Of a stretch of 64,000 bases of DNA, positions 20,153 through 28,723 are shown in pieces. Position numbers and translations under genes: made by a program. The notes beneath the pieces were generated by a model that saw only the letters and a list, made by a program, of their open reading frames with translations, did not search any database and was not told the origin of the DNA. Source of the DNA: Mesorhizobium sp. ZC-5 (lineage in GTDB: Bacteria; Pseudomonadota; Alphaproteobacteria; Rhizobiales; Rhizobiaceae); assembly GCF_025753855.1 (NCBI RefSeq), contig NZ_JAOWPT010000002.1, positions 186,001-250,000 on the forward strand, in the 5' to 3' direction. Each line of letters opens with the position of its first letter. Within the stretch, counting starts at the first letter, position 1.

Positions 20153-20971
20153 ATGTCAGCACCCCCGTCGGCGACGGCCGTCAAGCCCGACTTCCCCTAC
20201 TGGCTGGTTGCAGGCATCGCCTTCGCGCTGGCGGTCGCCATCGCCATCGCGTCGAGTACGATTTACGCGCAGGTTTTCACCATCGTTGCGCAAGGCATCG
20301 GCATGACGGTCTTCGTTGCCGTCGTCGCCTTCGCGCTCGCTGCCGCAATCGGCCTCGGCATCGCGCTCGCCGGTCTCTCCGGCTCGATCTGGCTGCGCCA
20401 GGGCGCGCGGTTCTACACCGAGCTGATCCGCGGCATTCCGGTACTGGTGCTTCTTTTCTGGATCGCCTTCGCTGGCGTCCCGGCCTTCGTTGCTGGCTGG
20501 AATTTCATCACCGCGCCGCTGCGCGATGCCGGCTACCTGACTGAACTGCTCGTTCGCGACGTGTCGTTGCTGTGGCGCGCCGTCGTGGCGCTGGCAATCG
20601 GCTACTCGCCGTTCATCGGCGAGATATTCCGCGCCGGCATCCTGGCCGTCGATCCAGGCGTGATCGAGGCGGCGAAGGCGCTTGGCCTAACCCGCGCCCA
20701 GCGCTTCCGCCTCATCGTCCTGCCGCAGGCGATCCGCATCATCCTGCCGCCGCTCGGCAACGACTTCATCGCCATCACCAAGGACTCTTCGCTTGTCTCG
20801 GTGCTGGGCGTCGCCGACATCACCCAGATGGGCAAGATCTATGCCGCCGGCTCCTTTCGTTTCTTCGAGACCTATTCGATAGTCGCCTACGTCTACCTTC
20901 TGCTCACCGCCAGCCTGTCGCTGGCGCTGAGGGCGCTGGAACGCCGCATGCGGCGTCACCAGAAAGGCTGA
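20153..20971 (+). CDS. amino-acid ABC transporter permease (HisM family)
   Basis: The 272-residue inner-membrane permease has about five helices and the conserved EAA loop (IEAAKALGLTRAQRFRLIVLPQAIRI) that contacts the ATPase. TELIRGIPVLVLLFW is the family's early signature. It pairs with the upstream binding protein. No ATP-binding subunit and no second permease are present nearby, so the ATPase must be encoded elsewhere or shared. Confidence 0.94.
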   Translation: MSAPPSATAVKPDFPYWLVAGIAFALAVAIAIASSTIYAQVFTIVAQGIGMTVFVAVVAFALAAAIGLGIALAGLSGSIWLRQGARFYTELIRGIPVLVLLFWIAFAGVPAFVAGWNFITAPLRDAGYLTELLVRDVSLLWRAVVALAIGYSPFIGEIFRAGILAVDPGVIEAAKALGLTRAQRFRLIVLPQAIRIILPPLGNDFIAITKDSSLVSVLGVADITQMGKIYAAGSFRFFETYSIVAYVYLLLTASLSLALRALERRMRRHQKG

Positions 20972-20991
20972 GGCCAGAAACCGGAGGGAAG

Positions 20992-21627
20992 ATGAGCCAG
21001 GAAGATGCGAATGCAGCGCTGGAATCGGTCTACACGGCCAGAGACCCGAAAGAGCTGGCGGACGCCTACGCGGCGTGGGCCGCCACCTATGACGCCGAAA
21101 CCGCGTCGCTCGGCTACCTGCTGCCGTTCCTGATCGTCGCCTGGATCGCCCGCTACGTACCGTCCGGAGAAGGTCCGCTGCTCGACGCCGGTTGCGGCAC
21201 CGGCCTTTCGGGACCGTCGCTCAGGACGCTCGGCTACGACGATATCGCCGGCCTCGACCTCTCGTCCGATATGCTGCGGATTGCCGGCAGCCGCGGCGCC
21301 TATGGCGAGTTGAAGGAGGCAGCACTCGGCGGGCCGCTGCCGTGGCCGGATGGCCATTTCCGCGCCTTCTTCTCCACCGGCGTCTTCACCATCGGCCACG
21401 CGCCCGCCTCCGGGCTGCACGAGTTAACGCGCATCACCAGGAAGGGCGGCCATGCGATCTTCACCGTCCGCGACCAGGTGTTCGAAAGCGCCGGCTTCCA
21501 GACAGTGTTCGACGAACTGGAGCGGACGAAGAAATGGCGCCCGGTCGAAGAAAGCCCTTGGTTCAGGTGTTATGCGATTGCCGAACCCGACGCTCTCGTA
21601 AAGGCGTTCGTGTTCGAGATTCTTTGA
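20992..21627 (+). CDS. class I SAM-dependent methyltransferase
   Basis: The 211-residue protein has SAM motif I as LLDAGCGTGLSG (near residue 65), motif II as IAGLDLSSDML, and FRAFFSTGVFTIGH in the motif IV position. It resembles small Williams-Beuren-type methyltransferases. GGAGGGAAG precedes the ATG, 20 bases after the permease stop. The acceptor is unknown. Confidence 0.9.
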   Translation: MSQEDANAALESVYTARDPKELADAYAAWAATYDAETASLGYLLPFLIVAWIARYVPSGEGPLLDAGCGTGLSGPSLRTLGYDDIAGLDLSSDMLRIAGSRGAYGELKEAALGGPLPWPDGHFRAFFSTGVFTIGHAPASGLHELTRITRKGGHAIFTVRDQVFESAGFQTVFDELERTKKWRPVEESPWFRCYAIAEPDALVKAFVFEIL

Positions 21628-21696
21628 GCCGGCAACGGATTTGCGGGAACCCGCACCGCTCGACAACGTTTGTGCCCGAACCAGCTTGGGGACCTC

Positions 21697-22293
21697 ATGG
21701 AACAACTCGTCGAAGAATTCGGCCATTCCACCCACACATCGTTTCCCGTGATTGTCGCGCGCCTGCTGCTGGCGACGATCTTCGGCGCCGTCATCGGCTT
21801 CGAACGCGAGTGGCGCAACCGGCCCGCCGGGCTGCGCACCCACATCCTGATCTGCGTCGCGTCGGCGATGTTTGCGCTGCTCACGATCGAGATCGTGCAT
21901 GCCCCGATGTTTACCACCGAAGTGATGAAGGAGGCCGTCAAGGTCGACCCGATCCGCGTCGTCGAGGCGGTGACGGCAGGCATCGCCTTCCTTGCCGCCG
22001 GCACCATCCTTTTCTCGCGCGGCGAGGTCCAGGGCCTGACGACCGGAGCCGGCATGTGGCTCGCCGGCGCGATCGGGCTCGCCGCCGGCCTGGGCTTCTG
22101 GCAGATCGCCGGCTTCGGCACCTTGCTGGTGCTGATCGTGCTTGGGCTGCTGCATGCCGTCGAAGTGAAATTCGACATCAGCGAGGACAAGCGGGACGAA
22201 AAGCCCGGCGGAAAGCAAGGCGGATCGGCCGGACGAATGACCAAGCCGAAGCCGGATGATCCGGAAAAGGCCGAACCCGCGAAGAAGGGTTAG
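21697..22293 (+). CDS. MgtC/SapB family membrane protein
   Basis: The 198-residue protein has the MgtC hallmark GAVIGFEREWRNRPAGLRTHILICVASAMF and about five helices, then a hydrophilic Lys/Asp/Pro-rich tail of 40 residues. MgtC proteins act in magnesium limitation and modulate the F-ATPase; the role here is inferred only from family. The start at 21697 lies just after GGGGACCTC. Its last four bases overlap the end of the convergent cyclase gene. Confidence 0.9.
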   Translation: MEQLVEEFGHSTHTSFPVIVARLLLATIFGAVIGFEREWRNRPAGLRTHILICVASAMFALLTIEIVHAPMFTTEVMKEAVKVDPIRVVEAVTAGIAFLAAGTILFSRGEVQGLTTGAGMWLAGAIGLAAGLGFWQIAGFGTLLVLIVLGLLHAVEVKFDISEDKRDEKPGGKQGGSAGRMTKPKPDDPEKAEPAKKG

Positions 22294-23144
22294 GAGGTGG
22301 GTACTTCACTCCCGGTCTGAATGCCTTTCGAGCGGTCCCAGATGCACTCAAACATCCGGATTTGCTGCGAAAATCCTTTCAGCTTCCGCCGTTTCGCGGG
22401 CACGAAGGCCTCGCGATTGCCATGCGTCTGATGGATATTTTCAGACACGAGAATCTGGTCACTCGCAGCAGCCGAGCATAAGCGGGCTGCGAGCTGGACG
22501 GTTGAACCGAAGAGGTCGTTGCTGTCTTCGACGGGTTCTCCGCAATCCAGACCAATCCGGATATGGATCGGCTCCGGATTTCCTTGGTTATACCGCTGGA
22601 ATTCCTGCTGAATGGTGGCAGCGCAATCGATGGCGTCCGTGGTGGAGGCAAAGGCCGCCATGATGCCGTCGCCGGTGTGTTTCACCTCACGCCCGCCTGA
22701 TTTGTTCAGGCACCTGCGTACGATGGAATCGTGCGCCCTGACCAATTCCGTGGCCATGCGATCGCCGAGCCGTTCCGTCATCCTGGTCGAGCCGACGATA
22801 TCGGTGAACATGATCGCTCGATGTCCGGAATCGATATCTGCGCTTGAGTGGCCCGAGGGCGGTTCGGGGTCGTGGATCCGGCCGAGAAATGCTTCCACCG
22901 CGGAAAGCGCGACCTCGACGATGTCATCCGCAACGAGACCATGCGCGTCACGATGCACGCAATGGGCTGTGTGCTTGTCGGGCGCATCGATGAGGCAGAA
23001 AGCGGTGCCCCGCTGTTCATCGAACCAATATGTCAGGAATTTCACCCCATACTGGTCCTGGATTTCGAGGTCCTTGCGGTGTGCTTCGCCAACATCCGAA
23101 GCAGTCGCTCCTGCAAGGTCATGCCGGTCCATGAAGATGGGCAT
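22290..23144 (-). CDS. DUF4242 (Ni-binding-like) domain fused to class III adenylate cyclase
   Basis: The 284-residue protein has an N-terminal DUF4242 domain (residues 1-90, MPIFMDRHDLAGATASDV, with a His-rich HCVHRDAHGL strip) and a C-terminal class III cyclase domain (about 105-275). The metal-binding aspartates are in MFTDIVGST and HTGDGIMAAF, and the base-selecting Lys in REVKHTGDG. The usual catalytic Asn of the G-x-x-VN-AAR motif is Gln here (STVQLAARL). DUF4242 homologues bind nickel in Streptomyces, so the protein may couple a metal or small ligand to cAMP production. This is inference. Confidence 0.88.
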   Translation of the reverse strand: MPIFMDRHDLAGATASDVGEAHRKDLEIQDQYGVKFLTYWFDEQRGTAFCLIDAPDKHTAHCVHRDAHGLVADDIVEVALSAVEAFLGRIHDPEPPSGHSSADIDSGHRAIMFTDIVGSTRMTERLGDRMATELVRAHDSIVRRCLNKSGGREVKHTGDGIMAAFASTTDAIDCAATIQQEFQRYNQGNPEPIHIRIGLDCGEPVEDSNDLFGSTVQLAARLCSAAASDQILVSENIHQTHGNREAFVPAKRRKLKGFSQQIRMFECIWDRSKGIQTGSEVPTS

Positions 23145-23220
23145 TGCGGCGCTCCCCGGCCGTTCCCTTGATCTGCAGCTAGATTATGCTCTGTCGTGCC
23201 ATTGGGCAATTGTGCAAGGA
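23145..23220. other. short intergenic region between cyclase gene and small ORF
   Basis: This region carries the promoter side of the reverse-strand cyclase gene. I see no recognisable gene or repeat in it. Confidence 0.4.
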
Positions 23221-23415
23221 ATGCGAGCGGAAACGGTGAAACACCACCACCAAGCGTCCCGATTGCCGGAATGCCAAAAGATTGATATTGACCCGCTTAT
23301 GGAAGAGCTTTTCGGAAATCCGGCCTACAAGGGTTTCGTGCTGCAGGATCACAAGCGCCTGCCGTCGCGGTTCTTCGCCCGGATTTCAGGCGCGCTGACC
23401 AGCCGACTTATCTAG
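23221..23415 (+). CDS. possible 64-residue hypothetical protein
   Basis: An ATG at 23221, preceded directly by CAAGGA, opens a 64-codon frame ending TAG. The product is basic (HHHQAS, KRLPSRFFARISG) with a short acidic segment IDIDPLMEELFG. No family recognised. It lies in a 345-bp gap between the cyclase gene and leuC that would otherwise be empty. The ribosome-binding spacing is poor, so this could be non-coding. Confidence 0.35.
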   Translation: MRAETVKHHHQASRLPECQKIDIDPLMEELFGNPAYKGFVLQDHKRLPSRFFARISGALTSRLI

Positions 23416-23490
23416 GTCGTTTCGCCGAGCCGACGGGCTTCCGGCGCCCCTGCCTGTTCTTCCCATGTTCATATCGACGGATTTACGCAC

Positions 23491-24903
23491 ATGAGCGCAC
23501 CGCGCACCCTCTACGACAAGATATTCGACGACCATCTGGTCGACCGCCAGGACGACGGCACCTGCCTTTTGTGGATCGACCGCCACCTCGTCCACGAAGT
23601 CACCAGCCCGCAGGCTTTCGAAGGCCTGCGCATGGCCGGCCGCAAGGTCCGGCACCCCGAAAAAACGCTCGCCGTGGTCGACCACAACGTGCCGACCTCG
23701 GCCGACCGCAAGCTCGGCATCAACAAGAACGAGGAAAGCCGCATCCAGATCGCGGCGCTGGCAAAGAACGCGGCCGATTTCGGCGTCGAATACTATTCCG
23801 AGAACGATATCCGCCAGGGCATCGTTCACATCATCGGTCCGGAGCAGGGCTTCACGCTTCCGGGAATGACCATCGTCTGCGGCGACAGCCACACCTCGAC
23901 GCATGGCGCCTTCGGCGCACTGGCGCACGGCATCGGCACCTCCGAGGTCGAGCATGTGCTCGCCACCCAGACGCTGATCCAGCGCAAGGCCAAGAACATG
24001 CTGGTGCGTGTCGACGGCAAGCTGCCGGAAGGCGTCACCGCCAAGGATATCATCCTCGCCATCATCGGCGAGATCGGCACCGCGGGCGGCACCGGCTACG
24101 TCATCGAATATGCCGGCGAGGCGATCCGCGCTTTGTCGATGGAAGGCCGCATGACGATCTGCAACATGTCGATCGAAGGCGGCGCCCGCGCCGGCCTGAT
24201 CGCGCCCGACGAGACGACGTTCGCCTACGTCAAGGACAAGCCCCGCGCGCCGCAAGGTAAGGCCTGGGACATGGCGCTTGAATACTGGAAGACGCTGCAG
24301 ACCGACGAAGGCGCGCATTTCGACAAGGTCGTCGTGCTCGACGCCGCCAATCTGCCGCCCATCGTGTCCTGGGGTTCGTCCCCGGAAGACGTCGTGTCCG
24401 TGCTCGGCATCGTTCCTGACCCGGCAGCAATTGCCGACGAGACCAAGCGAACCTCGAAGCAGCGCGCGCTCGACTACATGGGGCTCACGGCCGGTACGAA
24501 GATTGTCGATATCGAACTCGACCGCGTCTTCATCGGTTCCTGCACCAACGGCCGCATCGAGGATTTGCGCGAGGCCGCCAAGGTGGTCGAGGGCAAGTCG
24601 GTCAATCCGCGCGTCAATGCGATGATCGTGCCGGGCTCCGGCCTCGTCAAGGAACAGGCGGAAGCCGAAGGCCTCGACAAGATCTTCATCGCCGCCGGTT
24701 TCGACTGGCGCGAGCCCGGCTGCTCGATGTGCCTTGCCATGAATGACGATCGGCTGAAGCCGCACGAGCGCTGCGCATCGACCTCGAACCGCAATTTCGA
24801 GGGCCGACAGGGCTATAAGGGCCGCACCCATTTGGTGTCGCCGGCGATGGCGGCAGCGGCGGCGATCGCCGGCCACTTCGTCGACATTCGCGAGTGGCAC
24901 TGA
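23491..24903 (+). CDS. leuC: 3-isopropylmalate dehydratase large subunit
   Basis: The 470-residue aconitase-family enzyme isomerises 2- to 3-isopropylmalate in leucine synthesis, with LeuD as partner. The 4Fe-4S ligand cysteines are in GSCTNGRI and [25 protein letters not shown] is the signature. leuD is not in the window directly downstream, so the dimer partner is encoded elsewhere. A stem-loop follows the stop. Confidence 0.98.
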   Translation: MSAPRTLYDKIFDDHLVDRQDDGTCLLWIDRHLVHEVTSPQAFEGLRMAGRKVRHPEKTLAVVDHNVPTSADRKLGINKNEESRIQIAALAKNAADFGVEYYSENDIRQGIVHIIGPEQGFTLPGMTIVCGDSHTSTHGAFGALAHGIGTSEVEHVLATQTLIQRKAKNMLVRVDGKLPEGVTAKDIILAIIGEIGTAGGTGYVIEYAGEAIRALSMEGRMTICNMSIEGGARAGLIAPDETTFAYVKDKPRAPQGKAWDMALEYWKTLQTDEGAHFDKVVVLDAANLPPIVSWGSSPEDVVSVLGIVPDPAAIADETKRTSKQRALDYMGLTAGTKIVDIELDRVFIGSCTNGRIEDLREAAKVVEGKSVNPRVNAMIVPGSGLVKEQAEAEGLDKIFIAAGFDWREPGCSMCLAMNDDRLKPHERCASTSNRNFEGRQGYKGRTHLVSPAMAAAAAIAGHFVDIREWH

Positions 24904-24915
24904 CCGCAATCTGAA

Positions 24916-24938
24916 CCCGGCTGGGAGCTCCAGCCGGG
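24916..24938 (+). terminator. stem-loop after leuC, possible terminator
   Basis: CCCGGCTGG and CCAGCCGGG form a perfect nine-pair stem around a five-base loop, 12 bases past the leuC stop. There is no T-run, so intrinsic termination is uncertain. Confidence 0.45.
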
Positions 24939-25032
24939 CATCCAGGCTGGTCGGGCAGAATCCGCGCCGGGCTTAACGCGTTGTTTGGGCTTGCAGTCTA
25001 CCTTCTTCCCTGACGGAGGGGGTGAGAGCAGT

Positions 25033-26229
25033 TTGGACACGGGCCTATTCATAGCGCTGCTCAATCCGGCGATCGCGTTGGCTTTGAGCTCCGCGTTCCT
25101 GACGCTTTGGCTCTACCAGCGGCATCGGTCCTATCTGGTCGCTCTGGCCCTTGCCTATACCTGCTCGGCAGTGGGTTTTCTGCTTCAGTATTTCACACTG
25201 CCGATCGGTTTTGCCCCGACGAAATTGCTCTCCAGTGCAGCGTTCACGGTTGCCGCCTGCCTGCTTGCGGCCGCTGTGGTGACCCGCTACGGCCGGCAGG
25301 CGACGATCGTCGTGATCTGTGCGCTCGGGCTGGCCGGCTTCGCGGCGTTCAGCTGGTTTCTCTTCGTTCAGCCAGACCTGACGTGGCGCATCTACGTCAT
25401 CAACTTCGCCTTCGGAACCATCAGTCTTGTCGTGGCGGCGGAATTGCGGGAGGTCCGCCGCAACGGTCCTACGGAGGCGATCCTGTTCGTCTTGTCCGTG
25501 CTGGCCGGACTGAATTTCATCGTCCGCACGCTTGTCGCGGTCAAGCTGCACGGGCCGTTCACGTCGTATGACGGCTTCTACCAGTCCGTCTATTGGACCA
25601 CGGCGCTTTTGTCGCACGCGCTGCTGGCGCTGCTCATCGCGCTTTGCCTGTTCACGGCGGCGGCGCTCGACGTGGTCAAGGCGCTCAGGGCGGAATCGCG
25701 AACCGACCCGTTGTCGAAACTCCTCAACCGCCGCGGTTTCGAGGAACAGGTCGAACACCTGCTTGCCACCAAAACCGGCAAATCCTTGCCGCTTGCCCTG
25801 GTGCTCGCCGATCTCGACCACTTCAAAACAGTCAACGACCGTTACGGGCACGAGGGTGGTGACTTGGTTATCGCCCATTTTGCCGCCACGCTGCGCGCAG
25901 CATCGGGCGGGCGTGCCATTGCCGGCCGGCTTGGCGGCGAGGAATTCGCGGTGTTGCTGCCCGCAGCCGATCTCGCAGTCGCGCAGCTCTTCGCCGAAGG
26001 CGTCCGCACCTCCTTCGCCGCCAGCCGCATGCCGGGCCTGCCTCGAGACGCCGTCGTAACGGCGAGCTTCGGCATTGCCGTGCGAACGGGTGGCGAGGGA
26101 ATAGCGCCCCTGATGCGCCGCGCCGACGACGCGCTTTACAAAGCCAAGCGGAGTGGGCGCGACAGCGTGCGCCTTTCCTACCAGCGTCCGGAGCCGGCCA
26201 CTTTGGCTGATATGTTCAACGCCGCTTGA
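25033..26229 (+). CDS. membrane diguanylate cyclase (GGDEF), first of tandem pair
   Basis: The 398-residue protein has about seven predicted membrane helices (residues 5-215) followed by a GGDEF domain: DPLSKLLNRRGFEE, LADLDHFKTVNDRYGHEGGD and the active motif GRLGGEEF. It should make cyclic di-GMP. The Arg-x-x-Asp inhibitory site five residues before GGEEF is absent. I choose a TTG start at 25033, since GGAGGGGGTGAGAG lies upstream; an alternative TTG at 24985 would add 16 residues. Confidence 0.88.
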   Translation: MDTGLFIALLNPAIALALSSAFLTLWLYQRHRSYLVALALAYTCSAVGFLLQYFTLPIGFAPTKLLSSAAFTVAACLLAAAVVTRYGRQATIVVICALGLAGFAAFSWFLFVQPDLTWRIYVINFAFGTISLVVAAELREVRRNGPTEAILFVLSVLAGLNFIVRTLVAVKLHGPFTSYDGFYQSVYWTTALLSHALLALLIALCLFTAAALDVVKALRAESRTDPLSKLLNRRGFEEQVEHLLATKTGKSLPLALVLADLDHFKTVNDRYGHEGGDLVIAHFAATLRAASGGRAIAGRLGGEEFAVLLPAADLAVAQLFAEGVRTSFAASRMPGLPRDAVVTASFGIAVRTGGEGIAPLMRRADDALYKAKRSGRDSVRLSYQRPEPATLADMFNAA

Positions 26230-26320
26230 CCTCAGATTTTTCGGGGATATCAGAGGCAGTTGTTAACGCCTTTTTTGGCCACCTGTGGTTCTGTGAATAA
26301 CAGTTGGATGTCGAGCCGAA

Positions 26321-27514
26321 ATGAGCGGAGCCGGATTTATCCTTGCAATCAACCTCTTTGTAGCGGGGTTGCTTTCGGCGGCATTCATGATGATCGCCGT
26401 CTACGACCGCAGCCGCGTCGCGGCGCGCTGGCTGGCGCTCGGCTATGCGGTCGGCATGGGCTTTTTCGCCATTGAGGCAGTGATTCCTGCGCTCGGCAAT
26501 GCGCGGCTGGCCGTTGTCGCCGCTGTCGCCTGCCTGTTGGCCGGGATGGTCGCTCTCAATGTCGGTGTTGCCCGCAAGTATCATGTAGCGGTGCCCTGGC
26601 GATTGATGGGCGCCGTTTTCGTGGCGTCGCTGGTGGTGAACTACGCGATCCAGGACCTGCCGCGTTATTCCTTTACCCGCATGACGCTCTACCAGGCGCC
26701 GTTCTTCCTCATGATGGTGATCAGCGTCGGGCTGGTCTGGAATGCAGCGGCGCGAGACCGGCTCGATCGTGCGTTGATGATCCTTTTCAGCCTCAGCGCC
26801 CTGCAGTTCCTCAGCAAGCCATTTCTCGCCTATGCCTTTGGCGGCTGGGGCGCCAGACCGCAGGATTACATAAGCAGCAACTACGCACTGTTCTCGCAAT
26901 CGATGGCGACGGTGTTCGCAATGGCGACCGCTTTGCTCCTGATGGTGATCCTGGTGCGCGACGTGCTGACGGACGCGACGCAGAAATCGGAAACCGACAC
27001 GCTGTCCGGCCTGCTGAACCGCCGCGGCTTCGAGGAGCGCGCCGACCGCGCCGTGCGTGATGCCGAACGGCAGGGCGTGCCGCTGTCGCTGGTGATCTGC
27101 GATCTCGACCAGTTCAAATCCATCAACGACGATTTCGGCCATGCGTCCGGCGACGCGGTGATCGTCACCTTCGCGCAGTTCCTGCGCTCTGCCGTGACCT
27201 CGCACCATGTGGCCGGGCGCATCGGCGGCGAGGAATTCGCCATCATTCTGCCGGGGACCAACATCGTCGCCGCGCGCCTGTTTGCCGAGGGAGCGCGCAG
27301 CGCTTTCGGAGGATTGCCGGTGGTGGGCTTGCCGCAGGACAAACGTTTCACCGCAAGTTTCGGCGTTGCCGAGCTTGCACCCGGCGAACGCCTTACCGAC
27401 CTGATGCGCCGCGCCGACACCGCACTTTACGACGCCAAGAAGAGCGGCCGCGACCGCGTGCGTGTGTCACTGAGGAATGGCCAATCCTGGCTGTCCATCA
27501 CCACCATTCGCTGA
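26321..27514 (+). CDS. membrane diguanylate cyclase (GGDEF), second of tandem pair
   Basis: The 397-residue protein has the same layout as its upstream neighbour: six to eight helices (residues 7-215) and then a GGDEF domain (SGLLNRRGFEERADR, ICDLDQFKSINDDFGHASGD, GRIGGEEF). The linker and the C-terminal RRADTALYDAKKSGRDRV segment are closely similar between the two, pointing to an old tandem duplication. It also lacks the RxxD inhibitory site. The 91-bp gap suggests a separate or weakly shared transcript. Confidence 0.92.
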   Translation: MSGAGFILAINLFVAGLLSAAFMMIAVYDRSRVAARWLALGYAVGMGFFAIEAVIPALGNARLAVVAAVACLLAGMVALNVGVARKYHVAVPWRLMGAVFVASLVVNYAIQDLPRYSFTRMTLYQAPFFLMMVISVGLVWNAAARDRLDRALMILFSLSALQFLSKPFLAYAFGGWGARPQDYISSNYALFSQSMATVFAMATALLLMVILVRDVLTDATQKSETDTLSGLLNRRGFEERADRAVRDAERQGVPLSLVICDLDQFKSINDDFGHASGDAVIVTFAQFLRSAVTSHHVAGRIGGEEFAIILPGTNIVAARLFAEGARSAFGGLPVVGLPQDKRFTASFGVAELAPGERLTDLMRRADTALYDAKKSGRDRVRVSLRNGQSWLSITTIR

Positions 27515-27521
27515 CTCAGCG

Positions 27522-28022
27522 CTACTGGCAACGTCCCGGCGACACCGGAATGACGCCGTCCGGCAGTCCGTACATGTAGCTGCGGCCTTTCCACAGGACC
27601 GGCGGGCGATAGCAATTGTCGACATAGTCGCGTTGCCGCTCGTACCGTGTTGCGGCATAGGCCCGCCCCGGTTCGCCGCCATAATAATAGCTGCGCCGTT
27701 GATATCGCGGCTCGACATAAGGCTCGTCCGATTCGCTGCCGTCGTAGCCTTGCTGTTCGTACAGGGGCTCCTCATACGAACCCTCCTGTCCGCCGCCGCT
27801 CGTATAGTTCTGCAGCTCTCTTGCAAGGTTCCCTTCGCCGACGATGATGCGCTTGTAGCCATACGGGCTCTGGACGATCAGGTTGCCGAAGGAATCGGCG
27901 TAGACGTGGTCATGCAGGCGATTGCCGGCGAAAGCCCCGTCCGGAAGGCTTACGACGGAAGCCCCCGCTATGAGGGCGGCAGCAAAGACGACCGGCAGCC
28001 GGCCACTGGTATGGAAACGCAT
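27522..28022 (-). CDS. secreted Tyr/Arg-rich protein of unknown function
   Basis: The 166-residue product has a signal peptide (LPVVFAAALIAGASVVSLPDGAFA) and a mature chain rich in Tyr, Gly, Arg and Glu (YEEPLYEQQGYDGSES, YQRRSYYYGG), with a more ordered N-terminal part (FGNLIVQSPYGYKRIIVGEG) and two Cys near the C-terminus (NCYRPP, GRC). AAAGGAGG six bases before the ATG is a near-perfect ribosome-binding site. A CtrA-type box lies 46 bases upstream. It is convergent with the second cyclase, eight bases apart. Confidence 0.8.
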   Translation of the reverse strand: MRFHTSGRLPVVFAAALIAGASVVSLPDGAFAGNRLHDHVYADSFGNLIVQSPYGYKRIIVGEGNLARELQNYTSGGGQEGSYEEPLYEQQGYDGSESDEPYVEPRYQRRSYYYGGEPGRAYAATRYERQRDYVDNCYRPPVLWKGRSYMYGLPDGVIPVSPGRCQ

Positions 28023-28067
28023 CTGCGTCCTCCTTTGAAGCGAAACATCGCCTCCTCGAACGCTAAA

Positions 28068-28082
28068 TTAACCTTTTCTTAA
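28068..28082. promoter_or_regulatory. CtrA-type box (TTAA-N7-TTAA) in divergent promoter
   Basis: TTAACCTTTTCTTAA matches the full CtrA consensus spacing exactly. A partial third TTAA follows with N6 spacing at 28089-28092. It sits between the secreted Tyr-rich protein gene (reverse) and a GNAT gene (forward). CtrA is the cell-cycle master regulator of alphaproteobacteria; actual binding is inferred. Confidence 0.6.
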
Positions 28083-28156
28083 CCTTTGTTAAGAGCTTGG
28101 CGCCTGTCCGGCCGGTCCAATTGACAGAGATGGTTAATGCCCACATGGATAAGGGG

Positions 28157-28618
28157 ATGACCAGCACCGACAATCACACGATCGACATAAGCCAGCTCCG
28201 GCTGAAGGACGCTCTGGAATTCGCGCCCTTGCTGGCTGCCTACGCGCAGGCGCTGAAGCGCGGCGCGCCGCGGCGTCCGGACAAGTTCTACGCCGAGACG
28301 CTTCTGCAGGACCGCACCGCCGAAATCCTCGGCGCTCGGGTGGACGGCAGGCTTGTCGGCTTCGTCATCTTCACCGATATGCCGGAGCCGGTATCGGGCA
28401 TGCGCTGCGGCGCCTGCGACCACATCTACGTGCATCACGATTTCCGTGCCCAGGGCATCGCCAAGGCGCTTGTCGACGTATTGGCAGACCAGGCCGAGGA
28501 ACGCGGCTGGTCCAAACTGATGCTCAATGCGCCACGCCAGCCGGAAGATGGCCGCAAGCTCTATGAACAAATCGCGGCACCCGCCGACTGGACGAGCTTC
28601 GTCATCCGCTTCGACTGA
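28157..28618 (+). CDS. GNAT family N-acetyltransferase
   Basis: The 153-residue protein shows the acetyl-CoA-binding segment IYVHHDFRAQGIAKALVDVL (R-A-Q-G-I-A loop) and the GFVIFTDMPEP strand of the fold. In-frame ATGs at 28130 and 28145 are alternatives; 28157 is chosen because AAGGGG immediately precedes it. Substrate unknown. Just after the stop a palindromic repeat element begins. Confidence 0.85.
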   Translation: MTSTDNHTIDISQLRLKDALEFAPLLAAYAQALKRGAPRRPDKFYAETLLQDRTAEILGARVDGRLVGFVIFTDMPEPVSGMRCGACDHIYVHHDFRAQGIAKALVDVLADQAEERGWSKLMLNAPRQPEDGRKLYEQIAAPADWTSFVIRFD

Positions 28619-28664
28619 TGCATGTCGCCCGAAAGTGTTCTCGGTTTCGGAATGAAGACATGCT
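28618..28664. repeat. intergenic palindromic repeat, copy 1
   Basis: ATGCATGTCGCCCGAAAG opens the element. GCATGTC (28620-28626) pairs with GACATGC (28657-28663), and CCGAAA with TTTCGG inside it, so the whole 47 bases fold as a long imperfect hairpin. A related copy lies at 62195. From memory, similar elements are abundant between genes in mesorhizobia. Confidence 0.75.
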
Positions 28665-28723
28665 TCAGGTCGCCGACGATCGGCCATTGATCTCTCCGCA
28701 GGGTTGCGGCTAGGTTGCGCGCC

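Noticed and set aside
24916-24938. Stem-loop after leuC as a certain intrinsic terminator
   Set aside because: The nine-pair stem is good but no T-tract follows, so it is listed only as possible.
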